From Dehalobacter sp. CP (GTDB lineage: Bacteria > Bacillota_B > Desulfitobacteriia > Desulfitobacteriales > Syntrophobotulaceae): a stretch of DNA of 64,000 bases. The position numbers and the translations under genes are program-made. Below, piece by piece: positions 54,445 through 61,546 of the stretch. Below the pieces are notes generated by a model. It was not told where the DNA came from and ran no database searches. It worked only from the letters and a program-made list of their open reading frames with translations. The stretch is taken from positions 62,001 through 126,000 of the forward strand of contig VMEE01000052.1 of NCBI GenBank assembly GCA_009910795.1, read 5' to 3'. The stretch's first letter is position 1. Each line of letters begins with the position of its first letter.

Positions 54445-54530
54445 CCACACGACGCCTAACACGAGGTTTACTCAACTTTACAAATATGAATGTGGTTATG
54501 ACGCTGCGTAGGATTAGCAATTTTTTGGGG
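54445..54530 (+). repeat. Degenerate attC-like site 11
   Basis: R'' GACGCCTAACA, then CAACTTTACAAATATGAATGTGG and TGACGCTGCG match the central part of other sites, but L' and the GTT core of R' are lost (GGATTAGCAATTTT). Preceded by a half hairpin, TGCCATCCATGACC. Probably no longer a recombination site. Confidence 0.55.
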
Positions 54531-54561
54531 CAGAGGTTAATTTGAAAGAGGTGTGGGAGAT

Positions 54562-55197
54562 ATGATTAATATTGAGAGACTGTTAACAATAAAAAAGGAG
54601 AATTTACTTGAATTCTCTAAAACTTTAGAGGCAGAAGACATATCTCAGTTAGTGGAATTGTTAACTGAAAAAGATGATAAGCTGAGATATCACTCATTGC
54701 TATTATTAGAACATCGTTCAGAGGAATATGATGATGTGTATCCTTTTTGGGATATTTTTTGTGAAAAACTAAAAAGTACTAATTCCTATCAGAAAAGTAT
54801 TGGGGTAATGCTTATTGCTACTAATGTAAAATGGGATAGAGAAAACAGAATTGATATAACAATTGATGACTATTTAAGAATTTTAGATGATGAAAAACCG
54901 ATTACGGTACGCCAATGTATACAGTCATTAGGCAAAATAGTTACTTACAGGACAAATTTACATAATAAAGTTGCAAATGAACTTATATCCATTGATATTA
55001 TGGATATTAAACCAACAATGAGAAAGCTAATATTAATTGATATTCTAAATATTCTTTTGTTAATTAAAAAAAATGATACCTCAGAAGAAATTGATACGTA
55101 CATTTTTAAAGCACTTACAGGCGGATTGCTTGATAAGAAAGCGATAAAACAAATAGAATTGATGTCAATTTTGAAAGGTGATTTGATAGGTTCATAG
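54562..55197 (+). CDS. HEAT-repeat-like helical protein
   Basis: A 211-residue protein rich in Leu/Ile and made of paired helices, such as DISQLVELLTEKDDKLRYHS with LLLLEHRSEEYDDVYPFWDI and PITVRQCIQSLGKIV, as in HEAT/ARM scaffolds. No catalytic residues are seen; a protein-interaction role is likely. ATG 54562 has AGAGGTG upstream; GTG 54553 is possible. A truncated cassette-end motif (CACCATCCGAAG) lies just after its stop at 55207, so its attC has been lost. Confidence 0.55.
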   Translation: MINIERLLTIKKENLLEFSKTLEAEDISQLVELLTEKDDKLRYHSLLLLEHRSEEYDDVYPFWDIFCEKLKSTNSYQKSIGVMLIATNVKWDRENRIDITIDDYLRILDDEKPITVRQCIQSLGKIVTYRTNLHNKVANELISIDIMDIKPTMRKLILIDILNILLLIKKNDTSEEIDTYIFKALTGGLLDKKAIKQIELMSILKGDLIGS

Positions 55198-55267
55198 ACA
55201 AGCCTTCACCATCCGAAGCCCGTCTGCGTATGCTGTAATTAAAGCTACTAAAAAGGCGGGAATCAAA

Positions 55268-55715
55268 ATGAATGAACCAATCACTGAACGTACGCCGCTT
55301 GTTATCACGGCTGAGATTAATAGGTTCAAACAACAGATTTGTAAACTCAAATTCGTCAGCGCTGACGAGTTTAACCTACTATCAGGCCCTTCTTCTTCTG
55401 GGGATTCCGGAAGATGAGCGGGAGAAATTTATCCTGCAGCATGATGTTAAAGATATGACTTCCCGGGAGCTTGATCAGACTCTCAAAGAACTGAACCAAA
55501 CCGCTCCGCAGAAAGTGCAGGCTCAAGTCATGCCCATACCAAATAATCCTCAGGATATCAAAATAGAATATATAACCGTCAAGAAAACCGACAAATCAAA
55601 AAGTGGGCCAAAAACTGCAGCCCCCTCAACCTTTACCACGAAGTATGAAGAAAAATGCGCCGCTTGCTGCCAAACAATCGCCGATACATTCTACGAACTG
55701 CTGACCATCCAATAA
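55268..55715 (+). pseudogene. Damaged DUF3102 gene copy
   Basis: It starts with ATG 55268, MNEPITERTPLVITAEINRF, then a deletion of roughly 120-150 bases relative to the copy at 42551 shifts the frame. The second frame carries YYQALLLLGIPEDEREKFIL and SRELDQTLKELNQT, matching the middle of the intact copy. At the deletion point lies the palindrome GTCAGCGCTGAC inside CTCAAATTCGTCAGCGCTGACGAGTTTA-like context (about 55348), at the same place where the intact gene carries another palindrome. No coiled coil remains. Confidence 0.7.
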
Positions 55716-55758
55716 TATATGCTTGATCTAAACTACAGATTCTCGCTATAAATGTCGA

Positions 55759-56382
55759 TTACATTATATTTAATTCTTTAGCTATTTCCCTCAAATAAAA
55801 AGTTTCTGTTTTGTCCTCGAATTGTAATATAACGCAATCATCCGCAGTAAATTGTACTTTATTGCCATTATAATCGGTACAGTGTATGCCATATGAAAAC
55901 TTGTTTGGATGTTCGCCTCTGTCATCTAAGATACTACTGAAACATTCTGTAAACTTAATAGTTTTAGCATGAATGTTGTCCGCGTCCGGATGACTCCAAG
56001 GATTAAGAACCCTACCATCTGTCAGTTCAAATTCAAATAATATCTTGTCGTCTCTATAAACATAGTCGATGTTCATATCAGCGGAGTTCACTTTCCATCC
56101 AAATCCAAAGAAATAGAGATAAGATACTACTGCCAATGCACAGATTGTCAAGGTTATTAGAACTGCTTTAAAAACTTTTCTATTCAGCTTTTTGAATGGT
56201 TTGATTTTTTCTTTGTTGTATTCGGTATTTTCTACCCTGACCTCTGCTTTCATTTGCTCAAAAATTTCCTTGCATTGAGGACAATTATTAAGATGCTCTT
56301 CGATTTCCAGGTTGCTTTCAGAGCTGGTCAAACCATCAATATAGCTTGGTAACAGGTCTTTTATAATTGCACATTTTATCAT
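55759..56382 (-). CDS. Anti-sigma factor with zf-HC2 domain
   Basis: Membrane anti-sigma factor of 207 residues. The N-terminal anti-sigma zinc domain is MIKCAIIKDLLPSYIDGL with EIEEHLNNCPQCKEIFEQM (H-x3-C-x2-C). One membrane segment follows (VFKAVLITLTICALAVVSYL, about residues 73-92), then an extracytoplasmic domain. It begins at the base after the sigma gene's stop (TAAATG), so the pair is translationally coupled. The signal is unknown. Confidence 0.88.
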   Translation of the reverse strand: MIKCAIIKDLLPSYIDGLTSSESNLEIEEHLNNCPQCKEIFEQMKAEVRVENTEYNKEKIKPFKKLNRKVFKAVLITLTICALAVVSYLYFFGFGWKVNSADMNIDYVYRDDKILFEFELTDGRVLNPWSHPDADNIHAKTIKFTECFSSILDDRGEHPNKFSYGIHCTDYNGNKVQFTADDCVILQFEDKTETFYLREIAKELNIM

Positions 56383-56862
56383 TTACAATCTTCCTTTCAT
56401 AATTTTTTGTTTTGCACGGTAAAAAGTGACTCTTGCCCAGTTTTCATTTTTGTTGAATACTTCCCCAATTTCTCTAAAAGAAAATGCACCAGTGATGCGT
56501 AAGAAAACTATTTCCTTTGCAGTTTCATCAAGAATATGTACTGCTTTGATAAGTTGCATTTTATCTTCTATCAGACATAATTCTTCCTCCGGATTAAATT
56601 TGTTGGAAACAATATTGTCATTAAGCATAGATGTTTCTTTGCGGCTTCTTTTATCAATCTCTTGATACCACAGATGTTTTGCAATTTGGCAAAGCCATGT
56701 CGAGACTTTACATGTACCGTCATAGCGATTGGCTGATTTTATTGCACGGTAAAAGGTCTCCTGCGTGAGCTCTTCCGCAGTATCCTCATCGTTACAAAGA
56801 ATGATCAGAAATTTAAAGACTGTCTCTGCATATTCCTTATAAATGTCATCTATGTCGAACAT
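56383..56862 (-). CDS. ECF-family RNA polymerase sigma factor
   Basis: Sigma-70 family protein of 159 residues with region 2 (AEELTQETFYRAIKSANRYD, WLCQIAKHLWYQEIDKRSRK) and region 4 (LDETAKEIVFLRITGAFSFR with EIGEVFNKNENWARVTFYRA). It lacks regions 1 and 3, as in ECF sigma factors. ATG 56862 follows AAGGAAGTG; the frame is open to TTG 56880. Its anti-sigma factor is the next gene. It lies in a stretch with no complete attC, so it may be an insertion or a fused cassette. Confidence 0.9.
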   Translation of the reverse strand: MFDIDDIYKEYAETVFKFLIILCNDEDTAEELTQETFYRAIKSANRYDGTCKVSTWLCQIAKHLWYQEIDKRSRKETSMLNDNIVSNKFNPEEELCLIEDKMQLIKAVHILDETAKEIVFLRITGAFSFREIGEVFNKNENWARVTFYRAKQKIMKGRL

Positions 56863-57204
56863 GCAATTCACTTCCTTCAAAACATATATCCGATAACGCA
56901 GTGTTTCGTTACACCATAATTTAATTTTTTAAAAAGCTGTCCGCCTAAGCAAACAGCTAAACAAAGGTTACAATTACTATGGTCAAAAAATCCTGTACAA
57001 ATAGCTGAACCAAAGGAGTCAAAGAAGAAGCTTTACCTGGAAAGAGTATGAAGCAAAAATGAAATGGTATGCACTAATAACACCAAGAATAACCGAAAGG
57101 CCGGGGTGAACCGGGAACCGACGTGTCTACCGTGACGGCAAAAGCTTTGTTTTACTTTGGAGATGATATGTAGAAAGTCGATTTTTGGTGATATACTATT
57201 ATTA
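56863..57204. other. Intergenic stretch with no gene recognised
   Basis: About 340 bases. It includes the sigma-gene promoter region on the minus strand and a GC-richer segment near 57100 (CCGAAAGGCCGGGGTGAACC) unlike its surroundings that may be debris of another element. No reading frame or RNA family was recognised. Confidence 0.4.
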
Positions 57205-57300
57205 GAGATGCTTTTGTAACACTGTGTTTAGCGACACTTTGCCAATATGAAAGCTGTATGGGACGCGTCGCAAACACATAAACGTTAGGGGAAAAACCAT
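57205..57300 (+). repeat. attC-like site 12
   Basis: R'' TTTTGTAACA, L'' CTGTGTTTAGCGAC, centre ACTTTGCCAATATGAAAGC, L' GTCGCAAACACA, R' AAACGTTAGGGG; cut after G 57284. No cassette start in view complements its R''. Hairpin GCGCCTCCATGCGC follows at 57311. Confidence 0.82.
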
Positions 57301-57333
57301 GCGGGAGACAGCGCCTCCATGCGCGGAATAGTT

Positions 57334-57633
57334 TCAGAATAATTTTCTAATGAATGCCATTATAAATGCGATAATAAAGGAAATTGCAAATACATAAATG
57401 AATGTTTTTATCCAAGTCTTACCTAAAATCTTTTGTTTGTATTGATATAAGGACATAACCAGACCACTTACAATAATTAATGCAAGCAGATCCCAGGGCG
57501 CTTCATTTAGTTTTAGCGATCTATATACAACATCAAGAAGCAAAGCAAACGTAATAAAAACATATCCGAATTTATAACTAATATTTTCGATAAATGTTGT
57601 TCTTTCATCTTTCTTAACCATATTACTGGCCAT
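57334..57633 (-). CDS. Small membrane protein paired with an XRE regulator
   Basis: A 99-residue protein with three hydrophobic segments (FGYVFITFALLLDVVY, PWDLLALIIVSGLVMSLY, TFIYVFAISFIIAFIMAFI), similar to DUF6773/DUF2178-type partners of XRE regulators. It overlaps the regulator's 3' end by 11 bases, so the two are co-translated. It runs opposite to the array. Function unknown. Confidence 0.7.
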   Translation of the reverse strand: MASNMVKKDERTTFIENISYKFGYVFITFALLLDVVYRSLKLNEAPWDLLALIIVSGLVMSLYQYKQKILGKTWIKTFIYVFAISFIIAFIMAFIRKLF

Positions 57634-57853
57634 TTTCTATAACCTCCTCAAAATAGAATAAGTCTTCAAATTGTTTATTAAGAACTTTTGATAGAATTAA
57701 TGCTAATTTTGCTGTCGGACAGTATTGACCTGTCTCAATAGAACTAATTGTTTGTCTTGTTACGCCTGCAAGAATTGCAAGATGTTCCTGCGAAAGATTC
57801 TTTTCTGCTCGGGCGACTTTTAATCGATTTTTAAGCTGAATATTATCATTCAA
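57623..57853 (-). CDS. XRE-family HTH regulator
   Basis: A 76-residue Cro/CI-type regulator: RLKVARAEKNLSQEHLAILA, then GVTRQTISSIETGQYCPTAK and LALILSKVLNKQFEDLFYFE. This short form is the usual YozG/YgzD-like partner of a membrane protein. It starts at TTG 57853, seven bases after AGGAGGTG on the minus strand. The pair occupies one reversed cassette between sites 12 and 13. Confidence 0.9.
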   Translation of the reverse strand: MNDNIQLKNRLKVARAEKNLSQEHLAILAGVTRQTISSIETGQYCPTAKLALILSKVLNKQFEDLFYFEEVIENGQ

Positions 57854-57964
57854 ACTATCACCTCCTGACTAGATAGTAGCACAGTGAAAAGAAAATGTAA
57901 AGCATACTATGCGAATAGACAAGTATACCTATTAAGGGGAGTTGATTATTCTGAATCTGGGGGC

Positions 57965-58062
57965 GTACAGCTTGGTAGAACAGTGAATTCCCGAAATCTG
58001 GGAGAATATGCAAGTAGTAACCAGACTTCGGGAATTCACAAGACGTTCTACGACATATCGTG
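57965..58062 (+). repeat. attC-like site 13
   Basis: R'' TTGGTAGAACA, L'' GTGAATTCCCGAAATC, centre TGGGAGAATATGCAAGTAGT, L' GACTTCGGGAATTCAC, R' AGACGTTCTACG; cut after G 58045. R'' does not complement the start after site 12. Preceded by TCTGGGGGC; hairpin CGCCATCCTTGGCG follows at 58072. Confidence 0.88.
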
Positions 58063-58210
58063 CAAAGACCTCGCCATCCTTGGCGCGGATGAAAAAAATC
58101 TGTAGTATTCGCAGTAGTAGAAAAGTGTGAAGAAGGGATAATTTATATTAGCTAAGTACTTGACTAGCACCTAAGAGGATACCTTAAGCTGAAATCAGGA
58201 GGTGTAAGGT

Positions 58211-59098
58211 ATGCAATTGAATGAGATTTGTAAACAAACAGGTTTAACGAAAAAAGCAGTTGAGTATTATCAATTAAAGGGTTTAGTATCACCTAAAGTT
58301 AACGAGAACGGATATAGGGAATTTTCTGACTCAGATTTATCTCGTTTGAAAGAAATTGCGTTGTTTCGAAAACTGGAATTATGCACTGATGAGATCAAGC
58401 AAGTGCTTGATAGTAACGACAAGAAGCACACCCTTGCTTTAATTAAGCAAGCAAAAGAGATTCAGGCAAAGGCAAAATTATATCGACTTGATTTGATAGG
58501 ACAGTTGATCAATGGGGTGGATGTTGCTGAAATTCAGGATAGCTTGAATTTATTAGAACAACAATCTACGATTAAAGAAAAGTTATTAATGGCGTTTCCC
58601 GGATACTATGGGAGATACTTCAGCTTTCATTTTGGCCAATTTCTCAATGAACCAGTAAAGACAAATGAGCAGAAAGTGTTATATGACAACATTGTTAACT
58701 TCCTTGACGATATGGAACCAATCGAAATTCCAGAAGAGTTTCAATCAATTTTGGACGAAGCTGACAAATATATGGACAATGAAAAAATTGAAGAAATGAG
58801 TGCCAACATACAGAGTACTTATGATGACTTTGACACGTATTGGGAAAACAACAAAGATAATATCATTCAATATACAGAATTTAAGAAAACGGATAAGTAC
58901 CAGAATTCAGTAATGGCACAACTCATGGATTTGTTTCGTAAATTTGGAGAAACAAACGGATACTATGATGTGTTCATTCCGATGATGAGAACGCTAAGTC
59001 CAGCATATGATTTTTATTACAAGAAGATGCTGGAAGCAAATGAGAAATTGATACAAAAAATACCTGATGTTGAAAATTGGTACGAACCAACAAAATGA
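58211..59098 (+). CDS. MerR-family transcriptional regulator with long effector domain
   Basis: A 295-residue regulator. The MerR HTH and wing are MQLNEICKQTGLTKKAVEYY with QLKGLVSPKVNENGYREFSD, followed by the dimerisation helix. The remaining 200 residues are helical, with several acidic and Tyr-rich stretches, a layout seen in MerR proteins that bind multiple drugs or unknown ligands. AGGAGGTG precedes the ATG. No neighbour clearly regulated by it is seen. Confidence 0.88.
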   Translation: MQLNEICKQTGLTKKAVEYYQLKGLVSPKVNENGYREFSDSDLSRLKEIALFRKLELCTDEIKQVLDSNDKKHTLALIKQAKEIQAKAKLYRLDLIGQLINGVDVAEIQDSLNLLEQQSTIKEKLLMAFPGYYGRYFSFHFGQFLNEPVKTNEQKVLYDNIVNFLDDMEPIEIPEEFQSILDEADKYMDNEKIEEMSANIQSTYDDFDTYWENNKDNIIQYTEFKKTDKYQNSVMAQLMDLFRKFGETNGYYDVFIPMMRTLSPAYDFYYKKMLEANEKLIQKIPDVENWYEPTK

Positions 59099-59242
59099 GC
59101 ATTATCCTTGGTTTATAATTTAAAGTGAAGATGCTAAAGATAAACTGGAAAAGTGGAAAAAAGACTTAAGTGAAAAAACATAAAGAAAGAAGGCCGAATC
59201 TCAATTTATTATGATTCGGCCAAAATCTATACTTTTCCAAGC

Positions 59243-59806
59243 CTATTGACCAAGGTTTATTATCTGGTACTGTCCACCAGACCATCCTAAACCACTTGAA
59301 ACTTGTAATTTTAAACCTTTTAGGTTTTTAGGAATTTCAAATACAATATATCCACTTTTGCTTGTTCCCGGGTTTACCTGGGCTAGAAAGAAACTATTAT
59401 CGGTGTTTACATACATGTCTGCTTCAGCCATAGCAGAATATTCTTTGCCTTCAGCATCTTTTAACTTAAATAAACTAGTATCAATGGTACGAGTCTCTTT
59501 ATCGTTGTTTGATACCTTTACTTTTATTAGTAAATATTCATTTTCGGTTGTTTTTTGCAAATATTGATTTTGCCCAATTTTAGTGCTCCTTTTTACCTCG
59601 CTTGCAGTATACCCAATATTTCCTGCCTTAACCTCATCATTTAGCTTATATTCCTGGGGAGTGGAAGTTTGAGGGGTAGACGAATTTGGAGAGGGAGTTG
59701 GAGCAGGGGTAGACTGACCGCCACTACATGCTTGGACAAGTATGATAATTACTATGATACATAATAGCCAAAACCACCATCGCCTATAGATGGATTTATT
59801 TACCAT
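59243..59806 (-). CDS. DUF4352 lipoprotein/membrane-anchored protein
   Basis: A 187-residue exported protein: basic start, hydrophobic segment WWFWLLCIIVIIILVQAC with a lipobox-like cysteine, a Pro/Ser/Thr linker, then a DUF4352 immunoglobulin-like domain (GNIGYTASEVKRSTKIGQNQ, EYLLIKVKVSNNDKETRTID, SGYIVFEIPKNLKGLKLQV). Such domains are structural or antigenic. ATG 59806 follows GGGGGAAA. It runs opposite to the array and lies between sites 13 and 14, with no attC separating it from the MerR gene. Confidence 0.8.
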   Translation of the reverse strand: MVNKSIYRRWWFWLLCIIVIIILVQACSGGQSTPAPTPSPNSSTPQTSTPQEYKLNDEVKAGNIGYTASEVKRSTKIGQNQYLQKTTENEYLLIKVKVSNNDKETRTIDTSLFKLKDAEGKEYSAMAEADMYVNTDNSFFLAQVNPGTSKSGYIVFEIPKNLKGLKLQVSSGLGWSGGQYQIINLGQ

Positions 59807-60301
59807 TATATTTCCCCCTAACATTAATTTGTAATATTTATTATTTCTCAAAACATTCTTTTTGATTCAGAAACAATATCTTGGTTCCAGCTTAAATTAT
59901 GCAAAGCACTTTATAATTAATCTAAATAAGATGGTTATAGAAAAATATATGAATATTATTAGCTAAGCAGTTTATCTTTGGAAATTTGGTTTATTATTAG
60001 ATTCATAGTATTTAGCTATGATTGATGAACTTAATACACCAAGAACAATGAAGTTAATAAGTGCCATTAATGTTGAACTAATCTCGCTGCAATTATTCCG
60101 CTGATTGTTCCTATAGTGATAGTATCATTATATTTTTTCAAAGTAGTACCTCTTTTCTAACAGAATGATACAAATATAGTCTGTTCGAAAAAGAGAATTT
60201 TATCAATTACTAATTAAGTCAAGCTCTATAGACTTTATGTATGAATAAAATGTTTTTAGTATAAGGAGCCGCCCTCCATGGCGACTTCTCAATCTGGGGG
60301 C
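59807..60301. other. Non-coding stretch before attC site 14
   Basis: About 490 AT-rich bases. A sequence near 60010-60170 reads weakly as a short, broken hydrophobic frame on the minus strand (ITIGTISGIIA-like), possibly a dead membrane protein. The cassette-end hairpin CGCCCTCCATGGCG lies at 60270. Nothing else was recognised. Confidence 0.4.
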
Positions 60302-60390
60302 GACCAACTTCATTTAACAAGGTTTTATCGTAGCTTAGCAAATAATAAATAGTATGACGCTGCGGTAACACCCAGAATGTTATCGGGAAT
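60302..60390 (+). repeat. attC-like site 14 (last site)
   Basis: R'' CTTCATTTAACA, L'' AGGTTTTATCGTAGC, centre TTAGCAAATAATAAATAGT, L' GCTGCGGTAACACC, R' GAATGTTATCGGG; cut after G 60379. Preceded by hairpin CGCCCTCCATGGCG and TCTGGGGGC. R'' does not complement the start after site 13. Confidence 0.82.
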
Positions 60391-60418
60391 CTGGGTCATT
60401 TCTAAAACTCTTAATATC

Positions 60419-61306
60419 TTACATCGGAATAATGGAACTGGTGATAGAAGGCAACTGACCTTCCTCTTGGACTTCAAGGTTAATTTGACGAGTAACCTCA
60501 GTGATATCAGGATAGAGGGTAAAGCGCGTCACACCATAATGTTCAAGTTGAGAAGTGATTAATGGAATTTTCTCGGCAGCGACACAGATTTCAAGGAGAT
60601 AGTCCGATGCGTCTGAGAAGAGATTCAATGGGATAATCTCTTTATCATGGGGGAATACAGTAAAAACTCCTTTTTGAGCGACAATGTGTGGATTGTTCAA
60701 GGGGCCGATGACAGCGGCAGGCTTCTTATTGGCAAGGATTTCAGCATTCGGCCCAAAGTAGAGATCAACAATCTTTTCATCTACATTGGGAATATAGCCA
60801 GCTTTAACAAAGCTATGAAATGAGAATGCTTCATTGAGCAGAACGGGATTTAGAATCCAAACTGCGGAATCTTTGCCAACATCGTTAGCACCCCGACCAT
60901 CCAATGCAAAGAAAAGGGCAGTAAGCGCATCTCGGCTCCAATCCAATAGTCGAGTTGGTACTCCGTAATGCTGCATCATAAAGAGCCAGTGCCAATAAGC
61001 TGCCGGACCATTTGGAATGGGAAAAGAGGGCAGCTCCTGTACGAAAGGAATAGCATAGGATTTGAACTTAGATAGATAGATAATTTCCATTTGGGGATTG
61101 CGCCCTCTTCGAGTGATGCTGGGTTCTAAATTAAATGCGTTTTGGTTTGCCGGTTGATTTTGACCACGGTACCATAATTCACATCTACCCCCCGCGGGGC
61201 AGATTTTTTGGAATGCATAATCTACAGCTCTTAAATAATCTTCAACACTTTCAATCCGAGTCACACAACTAGTAACTGGACTTGATTGTTGTATTTCAGT
61301 AAACAT
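60419..61306 (-). CDS. FRG-domain protein
   Basis: A 295-residue protein with the FRG signature CELWYRGQNQPANQNAFNLE (R-G-Q) and the later WLFMMQHYGVPTRLLDWSRD, ALTALFFALDGRG and HIVAQKGVFTVFPHD that define the family, which is found with mobile and defence DNA and is suspected to be ADP-ribosyltransferase-like. ATG 61306 has AAAGGAGGTGG upstream; the frame is open further. It follows the last attC on the opposite strand, so it could be the final, reversed cassette; no attC was found beyond it. Confidence 0.8.
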   Translation of the reverse strand: MFTEIQQSSPVTSCVTRIESVEDYLRAVDYAFQKICPAGGRCELWYRGQNQPANQNAFNLEPSITRRGRNPQMEIIYLSKFKSYAIPFVQELPSFPIPNGPAAYWHWLFMMQHYGVPTRLLDWSRDALTALFFALDGRGANDVGKDSAVWILNPVLLNEAFSFHSFVKAGYIPNVDEKIVDLYFGPNAEILANKKPAAVIGPLNNPHIVAQKGVFTVFPHDKEIIPLNLFSDASDYLLEICVAAEKIPLITSQLEHYGVTRFTLYPDITEVTRQINLEVQEEGQLPSITSSIIPM

Positions 61307-61546
61307 TTCCCCACCTCCTTTATAAGTTATGAAAAGTAGGACAGGGAAGTGCGTAAAGAAAATAATGGAAGATAGTGTAAGTCTAGGATACAATAAGGGT
61401 ATCGTCCCTTTTCGTTATCATAGATGCCGCTGAAGGCGACATAAGGACGAGTTAGGTGACAGACCATGCAAGATTTGTAAGGGACTGGCTTTTGGAGTTT
61501 TCACTTAAAAATAAAAGTACAGGCCAAAAGAAAGGAAGAGATACTG

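Larger units (their letters stand above)
42200..60390 (+). mobile_element. Integron-type gene cassette array with degenerate integrase
   Basis: Fourteen attC-like sites, all in the same direction, separate short one- or two-gene units. Every site has R'' ending AACA, an imperfect palindrome L''/L', a 25-35 base central segment and, in all but one degenerate case, R' beginning GTT preceded usually by ACG. The only recombinase trace is a C-terminal fragment at 43737-43931. Eight units (44032-52398) have ends that are mutually complementary, the sign of intact circular cassettes. Right of 52400 the array is rearranged. It is a cluster of attC sites with no functional integrase in view, so mobility would need one in trans. 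Confidence 0.88.

Noticed and set aside
42200..60390. attC-like repeats as REP/BIME elements, miniature transposons or retron/DGR parts
   Set aside because: All sites share one orientation, R'' pairs with the start of its own unit and not with the neighbouring core, there are no target duplications and no reverse transcriptase gene.
61380..61546. A fifteenth attC beyond the FRG gene
   Set aside because: TCGTTATCATAG resembles an R' core but has no R'' AACA arm or L''/L' palindrome at the right distance.
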